Shown here: positions 1 to 7,750 of the stretch, in pieces
Position numbering within the stretch: the stretch's first letter is position 1
Layout: each line of letters begins with the position of its first letter
Assembly (NCBI GenBank): GCA_964540535.1
Contig: CAZIMO010000006.1
Coordinates: 1 to 64,000, forward strand
Origin: Fimenecus sp964540535
GTDB taxonomy: Bacteria > Bacillota > Clostridia > Oscillospirales > Acutalibacteraceae
Direction of reading: 5' to 3'
DNA: 64,000 nt
Program-made: the position numbers and the translations under genes
The notes under the pieces: generated by a model
Seen by the model: only the letters and a program-made list of their open reading frames with translations
What the model was told of the DNA's origin: nothing
The model's database searches: none

Positions 1-129
1 AACTCTGCTATGGGGAATTTTTCTTCCTGCCGCTCCACGCACGACCATTGTCTTTTTTCCTGCTAAAATCTTATCTAATACTTTTTCGCCTTTCTTTCCG
101 GCGTTATCACAATACACTAAATGCACCAT
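1..129 (-). CDS. ASCH-like RNA-binding protein, N-terminal part
   Basis: Only the first 43 codons lie in the window; the gene runs off the left edge. It starts at an ATG preceded, 8 bases upstream, by a strong AGGAGG ribosome binding site. The visible protein has a short N-terminal strand (MVHLVYCD), then KILAGKKTM and RGAAGRKIPHSRV. From memory, this VRGAAGRK-I-PHSRV stretch belongs to small ASCH-superfamily (PUA-like, putative RNA-binding) proteins of Clostridia; no catalytic residues can be judged from this piece. It is the first gene of an accessory block and faces away from the window. Family assignment is moderate, being coding is near certain. Confidence 0.6.
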   Translation of the reverse strand, partial: MVHLVYCDNAGKKGEKVLDKILAGKKTMVVRGAAGRKIPHSRV

Positions 130-183
130 TTTAATATCCTCCTAAATTGATTGCTGATATGTAACGCTCCTACAAACAGTAAT

Positions 184-441
184 TTAATTAACTCTCCACC
201 TTTTTAGGGTTGGAAATAATTGCTTACAGTATTCCTTCATTTCTTCATTGCTCATTCCTGCTTGTGAGCCAAATTGAGAACACATTTCTATGTATTCTTC
301 CATTGTAACCTTATCTATAAATTCACCATTTTCATAGCAATATTTACAATAATCAATATTGATATTCCCGTCTTTGTTTATGCCTAATTGTTCATTTGAA
401 GTTATAGGCATACCGCAACTTTGACATATCTTATTGCACAT
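184..441 (-). CDS. putative zinc ribbon protein
   Basis: An 85-residue protein with a CQSCGMP motif at residues 6-12 and a second pair CKYC near residues 32-35, giving a four-cysteine zinc ribbon; the tail has the acidic helix and the closing LFPTLKRW typical of the putative zinc ribbon family (PF12674). The reading frame stays open far upstream, but the ATG at 441 is chosen because it has a GAGG site 8 bases upstream and gives the family's usual length of 80-90 residues; the upstream translation is lysine/arginine-rich and looks non-coding. The function of the family is unknown. It stands alone, 54 bases behind the ASCH-like start. Confidence 0.85.
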   Translation of the reverse strand: MCNKICQSCGMPITSNEQLGINKDGNINIDYCKYCYENGEFIDKVTMEEYIEMCSQFGSQAGMSNEEMKEYCKQLFPTLKRWRVN

Positions 442-601
442 AGTTGTTACCTCGCAAATTCCGATTTCTCTGTTGATTAGATTGTAGCATATAAAGGGCA
501 GAAAAACAATCCTTTCAGATTGTCTTCTGTATTTATACAAACGATTATTATAAAATCTTTTGTTTTTTCTATTGAACGTTTTATGTGTTTGTGCTGTTGT
601 A

Positions 602-829
602 TTATAGAATAAAATGGTGTGTGCTTTTATTTGATAAGTTATGTAAGAACACCGCACTATCGGCACTTTTTAGTGCGACAATATAGCTCTCATCAGCTCC
701 GATGTTGGAACCTTTGATGCACTTGGCGGTATCGCTGTAAAGGTTGACTGACCGTAATGGTTTATCAACACCATATGAAAAAGCCGGATTAGTTGATAAA
801 TTCACAATTTCATGGTATAATTTCTTCAA
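602..829 (-). CDS. possible small hypothetical ORF or gene remnant
   Basis: A 75-codon reading frame from a TTG start with no visible ribosome binding site. The composition (NPAFSYGVDKPLRSVNLYSD, later KSADSAVFLHNLSN) looks more like real coding than random AT-rich DNA, so it may be the remnant of a larger gene. Against it, a strong plus-strand promoter (793-821) lies inside its 5' end and there is no start signal. I do not recognise the family. The 442-601 stretch beside it holds nothing else I can support. Confidence 0.25.
   Translation of the reverse strand: MKKLYHEIVNLSTNPAFSYGVDKPLRSVNLYSDTAKCIKGSNIGADESYIVALKSADSAVFLHNLSNKSTHHFIL
793..821 (+). promoter_or_regulatory. sigma-A type promoter for the DUF5131 gene
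   Basis: TTGATA at 793-798, a 17-base spacer ending in TGG, and TATAAT at 816-821. Transcription would begin about 828 and give a leader of roughly 50 bases to the ATG at 881, which has a CAGGAGTGAG site upstream. Confidence 0.7.
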
Positions 830-880
830 TTTAGAATGATAAATGGATAATTTTAAACTACAATTCAGGAGTGAGATGTT

Positions 881-1597
881 ATGGCAATGTGGAACCCATG
901 GCGAGGATGTAAAAAATGTAGTGATGGTTGTTTACATTGCTATATTCATAAAGGTGATTCAAAAAGAAATATTAATACAAATGAAATCGTAAAAACAAAA
1001 GACTTTGATAAACCAATAGAAAAATTAAAAAACGGCAATTATAAAATGAAATCCGGAATTGTTTATCTGTGTTTTTCTACTGATTTCTTAATTGAGGAAG
1101 CAGATGAGTGGCGAAATGACTGTTGGAAAATGATAAAAGAAAGACAAGATTGTACTTTCCTATTTCTAACAAAAAGAATAGATAGATTTATGAAATGTAC
1201 TCCTAGTGATTGGAATAATGGATATGATAATGTAGTTGTGTGCTGTACTATTGAAAATCAAAAAAATGCAGATTACAAGTTATCAATATTTAAAGATTTA
1301 CCTATAAAACATAAATGTATTACAGCACAGCCATTATTAGAAAAAATAGATATAGAAAAATATCTTGATGATATAGAACTTGTAGTGGTTGGCGGAGAAT
1401 CAGATATAAATGCCAGATTACTTGATTACTCTTGGGTTTTAGATGTTAGAAAACAATGTATAAGAAAAAATGTTAATTTTGAATTCAGACAATGCGGAAC
1501 TTATTTTATAAAAGACGGAAGGCAATATAAACTGCAAACCAAAGAGTTAATGAAACAAGCAAAACTGGCAAATATTGACTATGAGAGTAAGCATTAA
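881..1597 (+). CDS. DUF5131 (phage Gp37/Gp68-like) protein
   Basis: A 238-residue protein beginning MAMWNPWRGCKKC, with cysteines 10, 13, 17 and 20 clustered near the N-terminus (CSDGCLHCY), then FLTKRIDRF, CTIENQKNADYK and VVVGGESD. This order of motifs marks the DUF5131 / Gp37-Gp68 family, found in phages and many bacteria. The cysteine cluster and the GGES motif suggest a distant radical-SAM-like iron-sulfur fold, but no activity has been proven to my knowledge. The start has a good AGGAGTGAG site 8 bases upstream and its own promoter. The next gene also carries a cysteine cluster, 58 bases downstream on the same strand. Confidence 0.85.
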   Translation: MAMWNPWRGCKKCSDGCLHCYIHKGDSKRNINTNEIVKTKDFDKPIEKLKNGNYKMKSGIVYLCFSTDFLIEEADEWRNDCWKMIKERQDCTFLFLTKRIDRFMKCTPSDWNNGYDNVVVCCTIENQKNADYKLSIFKDLPIKHKCITAQPLLEKIDIEKYLDDIELVVVGGESDINARLLDYSWVLDVRKQCIRKNVNFEFRQCGTYFIKDGRQYKLQTKELMKQAKLANIDYESKH

Positions 1598-1655
1598 ATT
1601 ACTTGCTATCGCACTAATCAAAATAACAACTTTTAACAGATGAGATATAATATAA

Positions 1656-2114
1656 ATGAAAATTGAAAATTATATAAATGAAAAATTAACAAATGAAACA
1701 AAAATAATAGCTTTGGAATTAGTTGCTTTTGCAGAAAGAATAGGGATTGAATTTTATAAAGATAATTCTCTTTGTTGGAAAGACAAAATATATTTTTGGT
1801 TGAAATTCCAAGGTAACTGTGTTGCTTTTATTGCAATTAAAGATCCTGATGAACCTGATAATATGTTTACAATTTGGTCTGGTAATAGCAAAGCTTTTGA
1901 AAGCGCCGACATAGATGATAAAATGAAAAGAATTGCTTGGAAACATATTGATTACTGCGATAATTGCGGTTCTTGCAATGGCGGCAAGAGAAAAATTGTA
2001 TTTGGAAAAGCTTTTTACAGAGTGTGTGGCTGCACATTTAGAATTGATAACCCCACTGTGAATGATTTGCCTTTTCTTAAAAAGATGATTGAATTGAGTT
2101 TAGAACTACCGTAA
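1656..2114 (+). CDS. conserved hypothetical protein with C-terminal Cys cluster
   Basis: A 152-residue soluble protein. I do not recognise a named family. The N-terminal half is mixed helix and strand (IYFWLKFQ, FIAIKDPDEPDNMFTIW), and the C-terminal half holds C101, C104, C107, C124 and C126 in the arrangement CDNCGSCNGG-x(14)-CGC, which could bind a metal. The final LPFLKKMIEL helix is amphipathic. A TATAAT lies just before the ATG, and the ribosome binding site is weak. It follows the DUF5131 gene on the same strand and could be cotranscribed. Confidence 0.7.
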   Translation: MKIENYINEKLTNETKIIALELVAFAERIGIEFYKDNSLCWKDKIYFWLKFQGNCVAFIAIKDPDEPDNMFTIWSGNSKAFESADIDDKMKRIAWKHIDYCDNCGSCNGGKRKIVFGKAFYRVCGCTFRIDNPTVNDLPFLKKMIELSLELP

Positions 2115-2153
2115 AATAAAAAATTTAGATTTTTGTACAAAGAAGCGACATTA

Positions 2154-2599
2154 ATGTCAAGGGCGAAATATCAAGTATTGGTTTTACCATACAGTATACA
2201 GGACAAAACTATTGAATACTGCATTTTTAAACGAAGAGATTTGAACATATGGCAGTTTATCGCCGGCGGCGGTGAAAATGATGATAACTCCATATTGGAA
2301 TCTGCAAAAAGAGAAGCTTTTGAAGAAGCAGGCATAAATAAAGAAAATAAGTATACTGTACTTGAAACGCAGTGCAGTATTTCAACCGAATGCTTTCCCA
2401 AGGCAAGACTTGAATGGGGTGAAGAATGTCTTGTTATCCCCGAATATACTTTTGCTGTTGAAGTGAAAAATACCGATTTAAAAATATCAAACGAGCACAC
2501 AGAATATAAATTCAGTCCGCTTCAAGTATGTTGAAATACGATAGCAATTAAGTAGCGTTATGGGAACTTGATAATAAAATTAAAATGGGAAAAATATAA
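2154..2599 (+). pseudogene. NUDIX hydrolase, C-terminus broken
   Basis: Residues from the ATG at 2154 give a NUDIX domain: the Nudix box runs from GGGENDD through REAFEEAGI, the Mg-binding helix that hydrolyses nucleoside diphosphate-linked compounds. The intact frame ends early at TGA 2532-2534 with the odd tail FSPLQVC. In another frame, starting near 2519, the natural C-terminus continues as SSMLKYDSN, then a TAA at 2549-2551, then VALWELDNKIKMG to a TAA at 2597-2599. So the gene has one small indel or deletion near 2510-2520 and one in-frame stop. The catalytic box is intact, and a truncated product could still be made from 2154-2534. Confidence 0.75.
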
Positions 2600-2627
2600 T
2601 AATATAGGCGATACTCTCAAATTTTAG

Positions 2628-2658
2628 CATACTCAAGCTTTATGCTTGAGTGTGTTTT
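2628..2658 (+). terminator. rho-independent terminator
   Basis: An 11-bp stem (2628-2638 with 2644-2654, one G-T pair, core ACTCAAGC/GCTTGAGT), a 5-base loop and a TTTT run. It closes the DUF5131-NUDIX group. Confidence 0.75.
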
Positions 2659-2709
2659 CATATATAGACATAATTTTCAGTTTTGTCTATTGATAATAAT
2701 TTGCAATGC

Positions 2710-2738
2710 TTGAATTGTGTATAACATAATGGTATAAT
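2710..2738 (+). promoter_or_regulatory. sigma-A type promoter for the CapA-like gene
   Basis: TTGAAT at 2710-2715, 17-base spacer, TATAAT at 2733-2738. It lies 36 bases before the CapA-like ATG and after the terminator at 2628, so the CapA-like gene opens a new transcription unit. Confidence 0.7.
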
Positions 2739-2773
2739 TTTTATATAAAACTTTAAACGGGGTACATTGTTAT

Positions 2774-3937
2774 ATGAAAGACAGAACTTCTTTAGTATTC
2801 ACCGGTGATATTGGCTTTGACAGATATATGTACGGAAAATGGAATGATAACGAGCTTTTATCAAATGAAATTCTTGATTTTCTGCACAGCGCTGATCATG
2901 TAATTGGCAACATTGAAGGTCCAATTGCAGAAGCACCGAAAAACACTGTATCAAGCGGTGTTCAGCAGTTATTGCACACCATTGACCCCGCCGCTGTAAA
3001 AGTGCTTAAAAATATGAATGCTGATATATGGAATATCTGTAATAATCACATTATGGATGCAGGCGAATTTGGTATAAAAAGTACTTTAGATATTTCGAAA
3101 GAATTCGGTGCGCAAACTATCGGTGCGGGAATGAATATATATGAAGCGAGAAAGCCTGTAATTCTCGATGAAGCAGGCGGAATCGGTATGTTCGGCGTCG
3201 GTTATCAGCGCGCTTGCAGAAAGGCTGACGAAAACAAGGCAGGCTGTTACAGCTGGAGCGATTTAGACGCTATTCAGCAATCAATAAATAAAATAAAAAA
3301 GGCTTGCCGTTGGTGTATTGTTGTAGCGCACGCAGGCGAAGAATTTACTCCGCTCCCTTCACCATATACAAGAGAAAGATACCTCAAGTATCTTGAAATG
3401 GGCGCTGATATAGTTATTGCACATCATCCGCATGTGCCTATGAATTATGAAACCGTTGGCGATAAAATGATATTCTATTCATTGGGTAATTTTATTTTTG
3501 ACACAGATTATCAGCGTTCGCAGTTCAATACGGATATTGGATTGCTGATTAAAATCAATTTTACCGAAACGGAATTTAATTTTGAGCCTATGGGATTGAA
3601 AATTATCCGTGGCTCTGAACATATTGTCAAGGATAAGCTTCCGCGCATATTTGTTGATGTTCAAGAAGGTGAATACAAGCTTTTGGCTCCCCTTTCCGCT
3701 AAAATGCTTATAGCCGCAACAAAGCGTCAGATGACTTATTTGAAGCCTAACGAATTTAAAGATGCTACTGAAGAAAAATGGAAAGAACATTTTGCAGAAC
3801 CGTTAAGAACAGGCAGGGTTCCGGGCGAAACATTGGATTTCTTTATTATCTGTCCGTTGGCGGAAAAAGCCGAAGAAGGCTTATGGAAGCAAAGCAAGCT
3901 TGAAGATGTTAAGCGGTATATTTTAGAACAGATGTAA
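2774..3937 (+). CDS. CapA-family (PGA_cap) metallophosphatase-like protein
   Basis: A 387-residue protein with the calcineurin-like motifs of the CapA / PGA_cap family: FTGDIGFDR (9-17), GNIEGP (45-50), NNHIMD (90-95), HAGEE (186-190), HHPH (217-220) and SLGNFIFD (236-243), which line a two-metal site. Family members are named for poly-gamma-glutamate capsule synthesis, but this copy has no capB/capC neighbours and no signal peptide or membrane anchor, so a capsule role is doubtful and a cytoplasmic phosphoesterase is more likely. It starts at an ATG with a weak GGGG site and has its own promoter; the sugar isomerase follows after 18 bases. Confidence 0.85.
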   Translation: MKDRTSLVFTGDIGFDRYMYGKWNDNELLSNEILDFLHSADHVIGNIEGPIAEAPKNTVSSGVQQLLHTIDPAAVKVLKNMNADIWNICNNHIMDAGEFGIKSTLDISKEFGAQTIGAGMNIYEARKPVILDEAGGIGMFGVGYQRACRKADENKAGCYSWSDLDAIQQSINKIKKACRWCIVVAHAGEEFTPLPSPYTRERYLKYLEMGADIVIAHHPHVPMNYETVGDKMIFYSLGNFIFDTDYQRSQFNTDIGLLIKINFTETEFNFEPMGLKIIRGSEHIVKDKLPRIFVDVQEGEYKLLAPLSAKMLIAATKRQMTYLKPNEFKDATEEKWKEHFAEPLRTGRVPGETLDFFIICPLAEKAEEGLWKQSKLEDVKRYILEQM

Positions 3938-3955
3938 TTATAATGAGGTGAATTT

Positions 3956-4735
3956 ATGTTTTGGGGAATTCCTACTCTTATTGAAAATAATTCAATTGAT
4001 GAATCAGTAGAGCTTTGTAAAAGTTTAGGATTTAATTTTATAGAATTAAATATGAATTTACCTCAATATCAACTTGATAATATTGATGTTGAAAAATTAA
4101 ATTTTTTACGCAAGAAGAATAACATTTTCTATACAATTCATTTAGATGAAAACTTGAATGTCAGCGACTTTAACAGCCATATTGCCGATGCATATTTGAC
4201 TACCGTTCTTGATACGATAAAAATTGCTGAAAAACTTGATATTAAGATATTAAATATGCATTTATCAAAAGGTGTTTATTTTACTTTACCGGATAAAAAA
4301 ATTTACCTGTTTCAACAGTACAATGAAACATATTTAAAAAGTATAACTAACTTTAGAAATACAGTTGAAAAAGCAATTGGAAGCAGTGATATGAAAATTT
4401 GTATTGAAAATACAAACGGATATACTGAATTTCAAATTAAAGCGATTGATATTCTATTGCAAAGTCCTGTTTTTGGATTGACATTTGACATAGGTCATAA
4501 TTATTGCATCGGCGGCGCTGATGAAAAAGTGATTACAAACAGAATTGAAAAACTGCATCATATTCATTTGCACGATGCACAAGATAAAAACAATCATATG
4601 TCATTGGGAACAGGCAGTGTTGATATTAAAAAGTATATTGAAATGGCACAAAGGAATAATTGTACTGTTGTTCTTGAAACCAAAACAACCGATGCTTTGA
4701 AAAAATCAGTTGAATGGTTACAGAAAAATTCTTAA
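3956..4735 (+). CDS. sugar phosphate isomerase/epimerase-like TIM barrel
   Basis: A 259-residue protein of the xylose isomerase-like / AP endonuclease 2 TIM-barrel superfamily. Likely metal ligands at barrel strand ends are E151 (ICIEN), D178 and H181 (TFDIGH), H204/H206 with D207 (HIHLHD) and E241 (VVLETK). The substrate is unknown; relatives isomerise or epimerise sugars and inositols or act as endonuclease IV. It starts at an ATG with a GAGGTG site 7 bases upstream, 18 bases after the CapA-like gene, so the two are probably cotranscribed. Confidence 0.8.
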   Translation: MFWGIPTLIENNSIDESVELCKSLGFNFIELNMNLPQYQLDNIDVEKLNFLRKKNNIFYTIHLDENLNVSDFNSHIADAYLTTVLDTIKIAEKLDIKILNMHLSKGVYFTLPDKKIYLFQQYNETYLKSITNFRNTVEKAIGSSDMKICIENTNGYTEFQIKAIDILLQSPVFGLTFDIGHNYCIGGADEKVITNRIEKLHHIHLHDAQDKNNHMSLGTGSVDIKKYIEMAQRNNCTVVLETKTTDALKKSVEWLQKNS

Positions 4736-4779
4736 AAATTTTAACAGTTATTATAAATGTTTGGATTGGCGGTATGAGT

Positions 4780-5868
4780 ATGCGAAAATATTATATTGAT
4801 AATTTGAGGTGGATTACAATTTTACTGCTTATCCCCTATCACGCCGCTATGGCTTGGAATGCATGGGGCGAACCCAATTACATATATTTTGAGGGAAATA
4901 GAACAATAAGCAGTATCGTCGTTTTTTTAAGCCCTTATTTTATGCCTACTATGTTTTTTCTTGCGGGCATAAGTACAAAATTTGCATTAGAAAAGCGAAA
5001 TATAAAACAATATATCGGTGAGAGAGTAAAAAAACTGCTGATTCCCTTTTTATTAGGTACGCTTGTTTTTTTGCCGCCGATGACATTTATCGCAGATAAA
5101 TTCAATAATGACTATACAGGAAATTTATTTCAGCATTACCCTGTTTTCTTCACAAAATTTACTGATTTAACAGGTGCAGACGGTGGATTTTCAGTAGGTC
5201 ATTTTTGGTTTATTCTGTTTCTTTTTGTGATTTCAGTTATATCTGTCGCTATAATTACATTACAGAAGAAATTGATTTCTAATTATCAAAAAGATATACC
5301 GATTTGGCTTATGTGTATATTAGGTCTGCCTCTTCCCTTTTTTAGCGAAATGCTTTCAATAGGCGGAAAAAGTCTGATAGAATATACATATATTTTCCTT
5401 ATCGGTTACTATGTTTTTTCAAATGAAAATGCGGCCAACAAGACAGAAAAATACAAATGGCATTTCTTATTTATCGGATTGACTGCAAGTGTGCTTAATG
5501 TGTATTTGTTTTTATGGTGCGATACCGCCTATCCCATACTTAACACGGTGGTAAAATTTATATCTGAATGGTTTATGCTTATTGCACTGCTCGGAATATT
5601 CAAAGCATATTTGAATTTCAGGTCAAAATTTACTGTATATATGTCGCAAAGGTCATTTGCATTTTACATTCTGCATTTTATATGGGTTGTTATATTCCAA
5701 TATTTTATGGCTGATATCTTTTCAAGCAACATTGTTTTGATATATATTGTCCCTGTGATTTTGGCATACTGCGCAACCCTCGCCTGTTGCGAAATAGTAA
5801 TAAGAATACCGATTCTATGTTTTCTTTTCGGAACAAAGCCTATCAGACAGTTGGAGAATAAGCAATGA
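4780..5868 (+). CDS. acyltransferase family 3 membrane protein
   Basis: A polytopic inner-membrane protein of about 362 residues beginning MRKYYIDNLRWITILLLIPY, the usual opening of acyltransferase-3 (PF01757) proteins, with the R/H pair of that first helix and about ten hydrophobic helices. The family transfers acyl groups to sugars or other cell-surface molecules; the target here is not visible. Longer starts upstream (4714, inside the isomerase gene) lack the motif order; the ATG at 4780 has GGCGG about 7 bases before it, and 4774 is an alternative. The stop overlaps the next ATG (ATGA at 5865-5868), implying translational coupling to the P-loop protein. Confidence 0.85.
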   Translation: MRKYYIDNLRWITILLLIPYHAAMAWNAWGEPNYIYFEGNRTISSIVVFLSPYFMPTMFFLAGISTKFALEKRNIKQYIGERVKKLLIPFLLGTLVFLPPMTFIADKFNNDYTGNLFQHYPVFFTKFTDLTGADGGFSVGHFWFILFLFVISVISVAIITLQKKLISNYQKDIPIWLMCILGLPLPFFSEMLSIGGKSLIEYTYIFLIGYYVFSNENAANKTEKYKWHFLFIGLTASVLNVYLFLWCDTAYPILNTVVKFISEWFMLIALLGIFKAYLNFRSKFTVYMSQRSFAFYILHFIWVVIFQYFMADIFSSNIVLIYIVPVILAYCATLACCEIVIRIPILCFLFGTKPIRQLENKQ

Positions 5869-6374
5869 TAATACTAATTGCGGGCGCAACTCATACAGGA
5901 AAAACGAATTTATCTCAAAAGCTATTAGAAAAATATAAGTATCCTTATTTGTCAATAGACCATTTGAAAATGGGGCTTATAAGAAGCGGTAATACTGCTT
6001 TGACTCCAGAAGATGATGATAAGCTTACACCTTATCTTTGGAACATTGTTAAAGAAATTATAAAAACAGCTATTGAAAACGGTCAAAATCTGATTATTGA
6101 GGGATGCTACATACCCTTCGATTGGTCAAAGGATTTTGACACCGAATATTTAAAACAAATTAAATATTATTGTCTTGTAATGAGCATAGAATATATTGAA
6201 AAACATTTCGATGATATTAAAAAATTTGCAAATACCATTGAAAACCGTGGTGATGATTGCGATTGCACAAAGGAAAATATATTAAGGGATAACATATATA
6301 ATCTTGAAATGTGCAAGAAATTCGGTTGTCCGTACATTCTGATTAATGATAAATATGAGGTAAATATAGATTAA
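5865..6374 (+). CDS. P-loop kinase-like ATPase
   Basis: A 169-residue protein with a Walker A motif GATHTGKT at residues 7-14 and a second conserved block LIIEGCYIPFDW. It resembles small AAA_33 / zeta-type or 2-phosphoglycerate kinase-like P-loop kinases that phosphorylate small molecules or sugars. The substrate cannot be named. Its start overlaps the acyltransferase stop by four bases. Its stop TAA (6372-6374) overlaps the first base of a candidate ATT start of the following membrane-protein gene. Confidence 0.75.
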   Translation: MIILIAGATHTGKTNLSQKLLEKYKYPYLSIDHLKMGLIRSGNTALTPEDDDKLTPYLWNIVKEIIKTAIENGQNLIIEGCYIPFDWSKDFDTEYLKQIKYYCLVMSIEYIEKHFDDIKKFANTIENRGDDCDCTKENILRDNIYNLEMCKKFGCPYILINDKYEVNID

Positions 6375-6847
6375 TTAATTTTGGATTTTCTTATATAGGC
6401 TTGATCCATTTATTGATGCTTTTTGTTCCTAATTTATTTTGGACGAAGTGTAAACCCAATGACTACGAAAAGCATGCGAAAAATGAAAATAAAATACTTA
6501 AAGCATTTGAAAGTATCGGTCAGATAATTGTAACCTGTATTGTTGTTATTTTTAAAGATTTTAACATTATAGTTAATTCTTGGTGGATACTCTTTCTAAT
6601 ATTATCTTTCATTTTTATGGTGATGTATGAAGTCTATTGGATTAAGTATTTTAAAAGTGAAAAAACAATGAAAGATTTTTACAGCAGTCTGCTCGGTATT
6701 CCTGTTGCAGGTGCAACACTGCCTGTTATTGCATTTCTTCTATTAGGAATTTACGGTAAAAATATATTGCTGATTATTGCAACAATAATACTCGGAATAG
6801 GCCATATCGGAATACATCTAAATCATAAGAAAGAAATTAACACTTAA
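6374..6847 (+). CDS. small multi-pass membrane protein, apparent ATT start
   Basis: Four hydrophobic helices and a short charged loop (WTKCKPNDYEKHAKNENK) mark a conserved clostridial membrane protein of unknown function. A TTG at 6401 could start it, but then the first helix is cut. The frame reads NFGFSYIGLIHLL upstream, which from memory matches the family's normal N-terminus; the codon before it is ATT at 6374-6376, where relatives have ATG. That ATT overlaps the previous stop as TAATT, in the place of a common TAATG junction, with a GAGG 13 bases upstream. Either a rare ATT start is used or the start codon has been lost. Confidence 0.6.
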   Translation: MNFGFSYIGLIHLLMLFVPNLFWTKCKPNDYEKHAKNENKILKAFESIGQIIVTCIVVIFKDFNIIVNSWWILFLILSFIFMVMYEVYWIKYFKSEKTMKDFYSSLLGIPVAGATLPVIAFLLLGIYGKNILLIIATIILGIGHIGIHLNHKKEINT

Positions 6848-7011
6848 AATGAAATTTATATATGGATTACAATATTGCATATAAATCCCCCACCAAATCG
6901 GATAAACTAAATTAAAAAGTCAATCAATTTAAATCTAACATTTTTATTGTGTGATAAAATAGAATAATATCTAATTTAAGCGATAAATCACAATTTGAAG
7001 TTAGAAATAAA

Positions 7012-7460
7012 ATGTTTATTAGAGAGTATCAATCAACAGACTGTAAGCAATTGACAGAACTTTTCTATAACACTGTTCACACAGTAAATGCAAAAGATTA
7101 CACCAAAGAACAGTTAGATGCATGGGCTACAAGACATATAGATTTGAAAAAGTGGAACCAATCGCTTCAAGAACATTTTAGTATTGTTGCGGTTGATGAC
7201 GATATTATTGTAGGATTTGGGGATATAGATAAGACGGGCTATTTTGACCGCTTATTTGTTCATTTTGAGTATCAAAAAAAGGAATTGCCACCGCTATTTG
7301 CAATCGGTTGGAGTTGGCAGTTCAAGAGAATATTGTTACCCATGCTTCTATTACAGCAAGACCTTTTTTTGAAAAAAGATGATATAAAGTTGTAAAAGAA
7401 CAGCAAGTAGAGCGACAGTGAATTCTTTTTAGGAATTTTGTTATGATAAAGGAACTATAA
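7012..7460 (+). pseudogene. GNAT acetyltransferase, frameshifted with two stops
   Basis: The first part (FIREYQSTDCKQLTELFY ... DKTGYFDRLFVH) is a GNAT N-acetyltransferase N-terminus. At a run of seven A (7274-7280) the frame is lost; adding one A restores GIATAICNRLE, the acetyl-CoA binding loop, followed by THASITARPFFEKR, then a TGA, YKVVKEQQVERQ, a second TGA, and RNFVMIKEL with TAA at 7458-7460. Both TGA stand where relatives have glycine (GGA). One deletion and two nonsense changes make a product unlikely; the shortened open frame ends at 7395. Confidence 0.85.
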
Positions 7461-7750
7461 ATTGTGATTTATCTTAGTTTCCCTCTGAAAACCCTGTAAT
7501 TTCGAGGCGTTTTGCCTGTTAAATGCTCTGACCTTATGCATTTCCATTGCTTTTGCCCATATAAGCCGAAACAAGGGATTTCTCATTTGTCTGAATGAGA
7601 AAATTGTTTTTTCGGTGGGTAATAAGCTCTCGGCGTTTGAGAGCGAAATACACCTCTCACACAATCCTACGGTTTGTACTCAAAGTATTTCACTCCCGGT
7701 GACGGTTACTCTACTTGCCACGGCTTACAGGACAGCATATCAGTTCGCTT
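7461..7750. other. non-coding stretch with hairpins beside the hydrolase
   Basis: No convincing gene. It is less AT-rich than its surroundings and contains a hairpin with a 9-bp stem (7579-7587 with 7594-7602) followed by a short T-run, a second hairpin (GCTCTC/GAGAGC, about 7627-7645), and a segment near 7690-7742 reading CCGGTGACGGTTAC. On the minus strand a 69-codon frame exists, but it crosses these hairpins and has no start signal. It may be a repeated or structural element, or the 3' part of a decayed mobile element. Confidence 0.35.

Noticed and set aside
7360..7440. Two TGA codons at glycine positions of the GNAT gene, hinting at UGA recoded as glycine
   Set aside because: TGA ends several intact genes in this window (for example asnB, yaiI, rlmN), a frameshift lies in the same gene, and the neighbouring NUDIX gene has a TAA instead. 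Pseudogene decay explains it.
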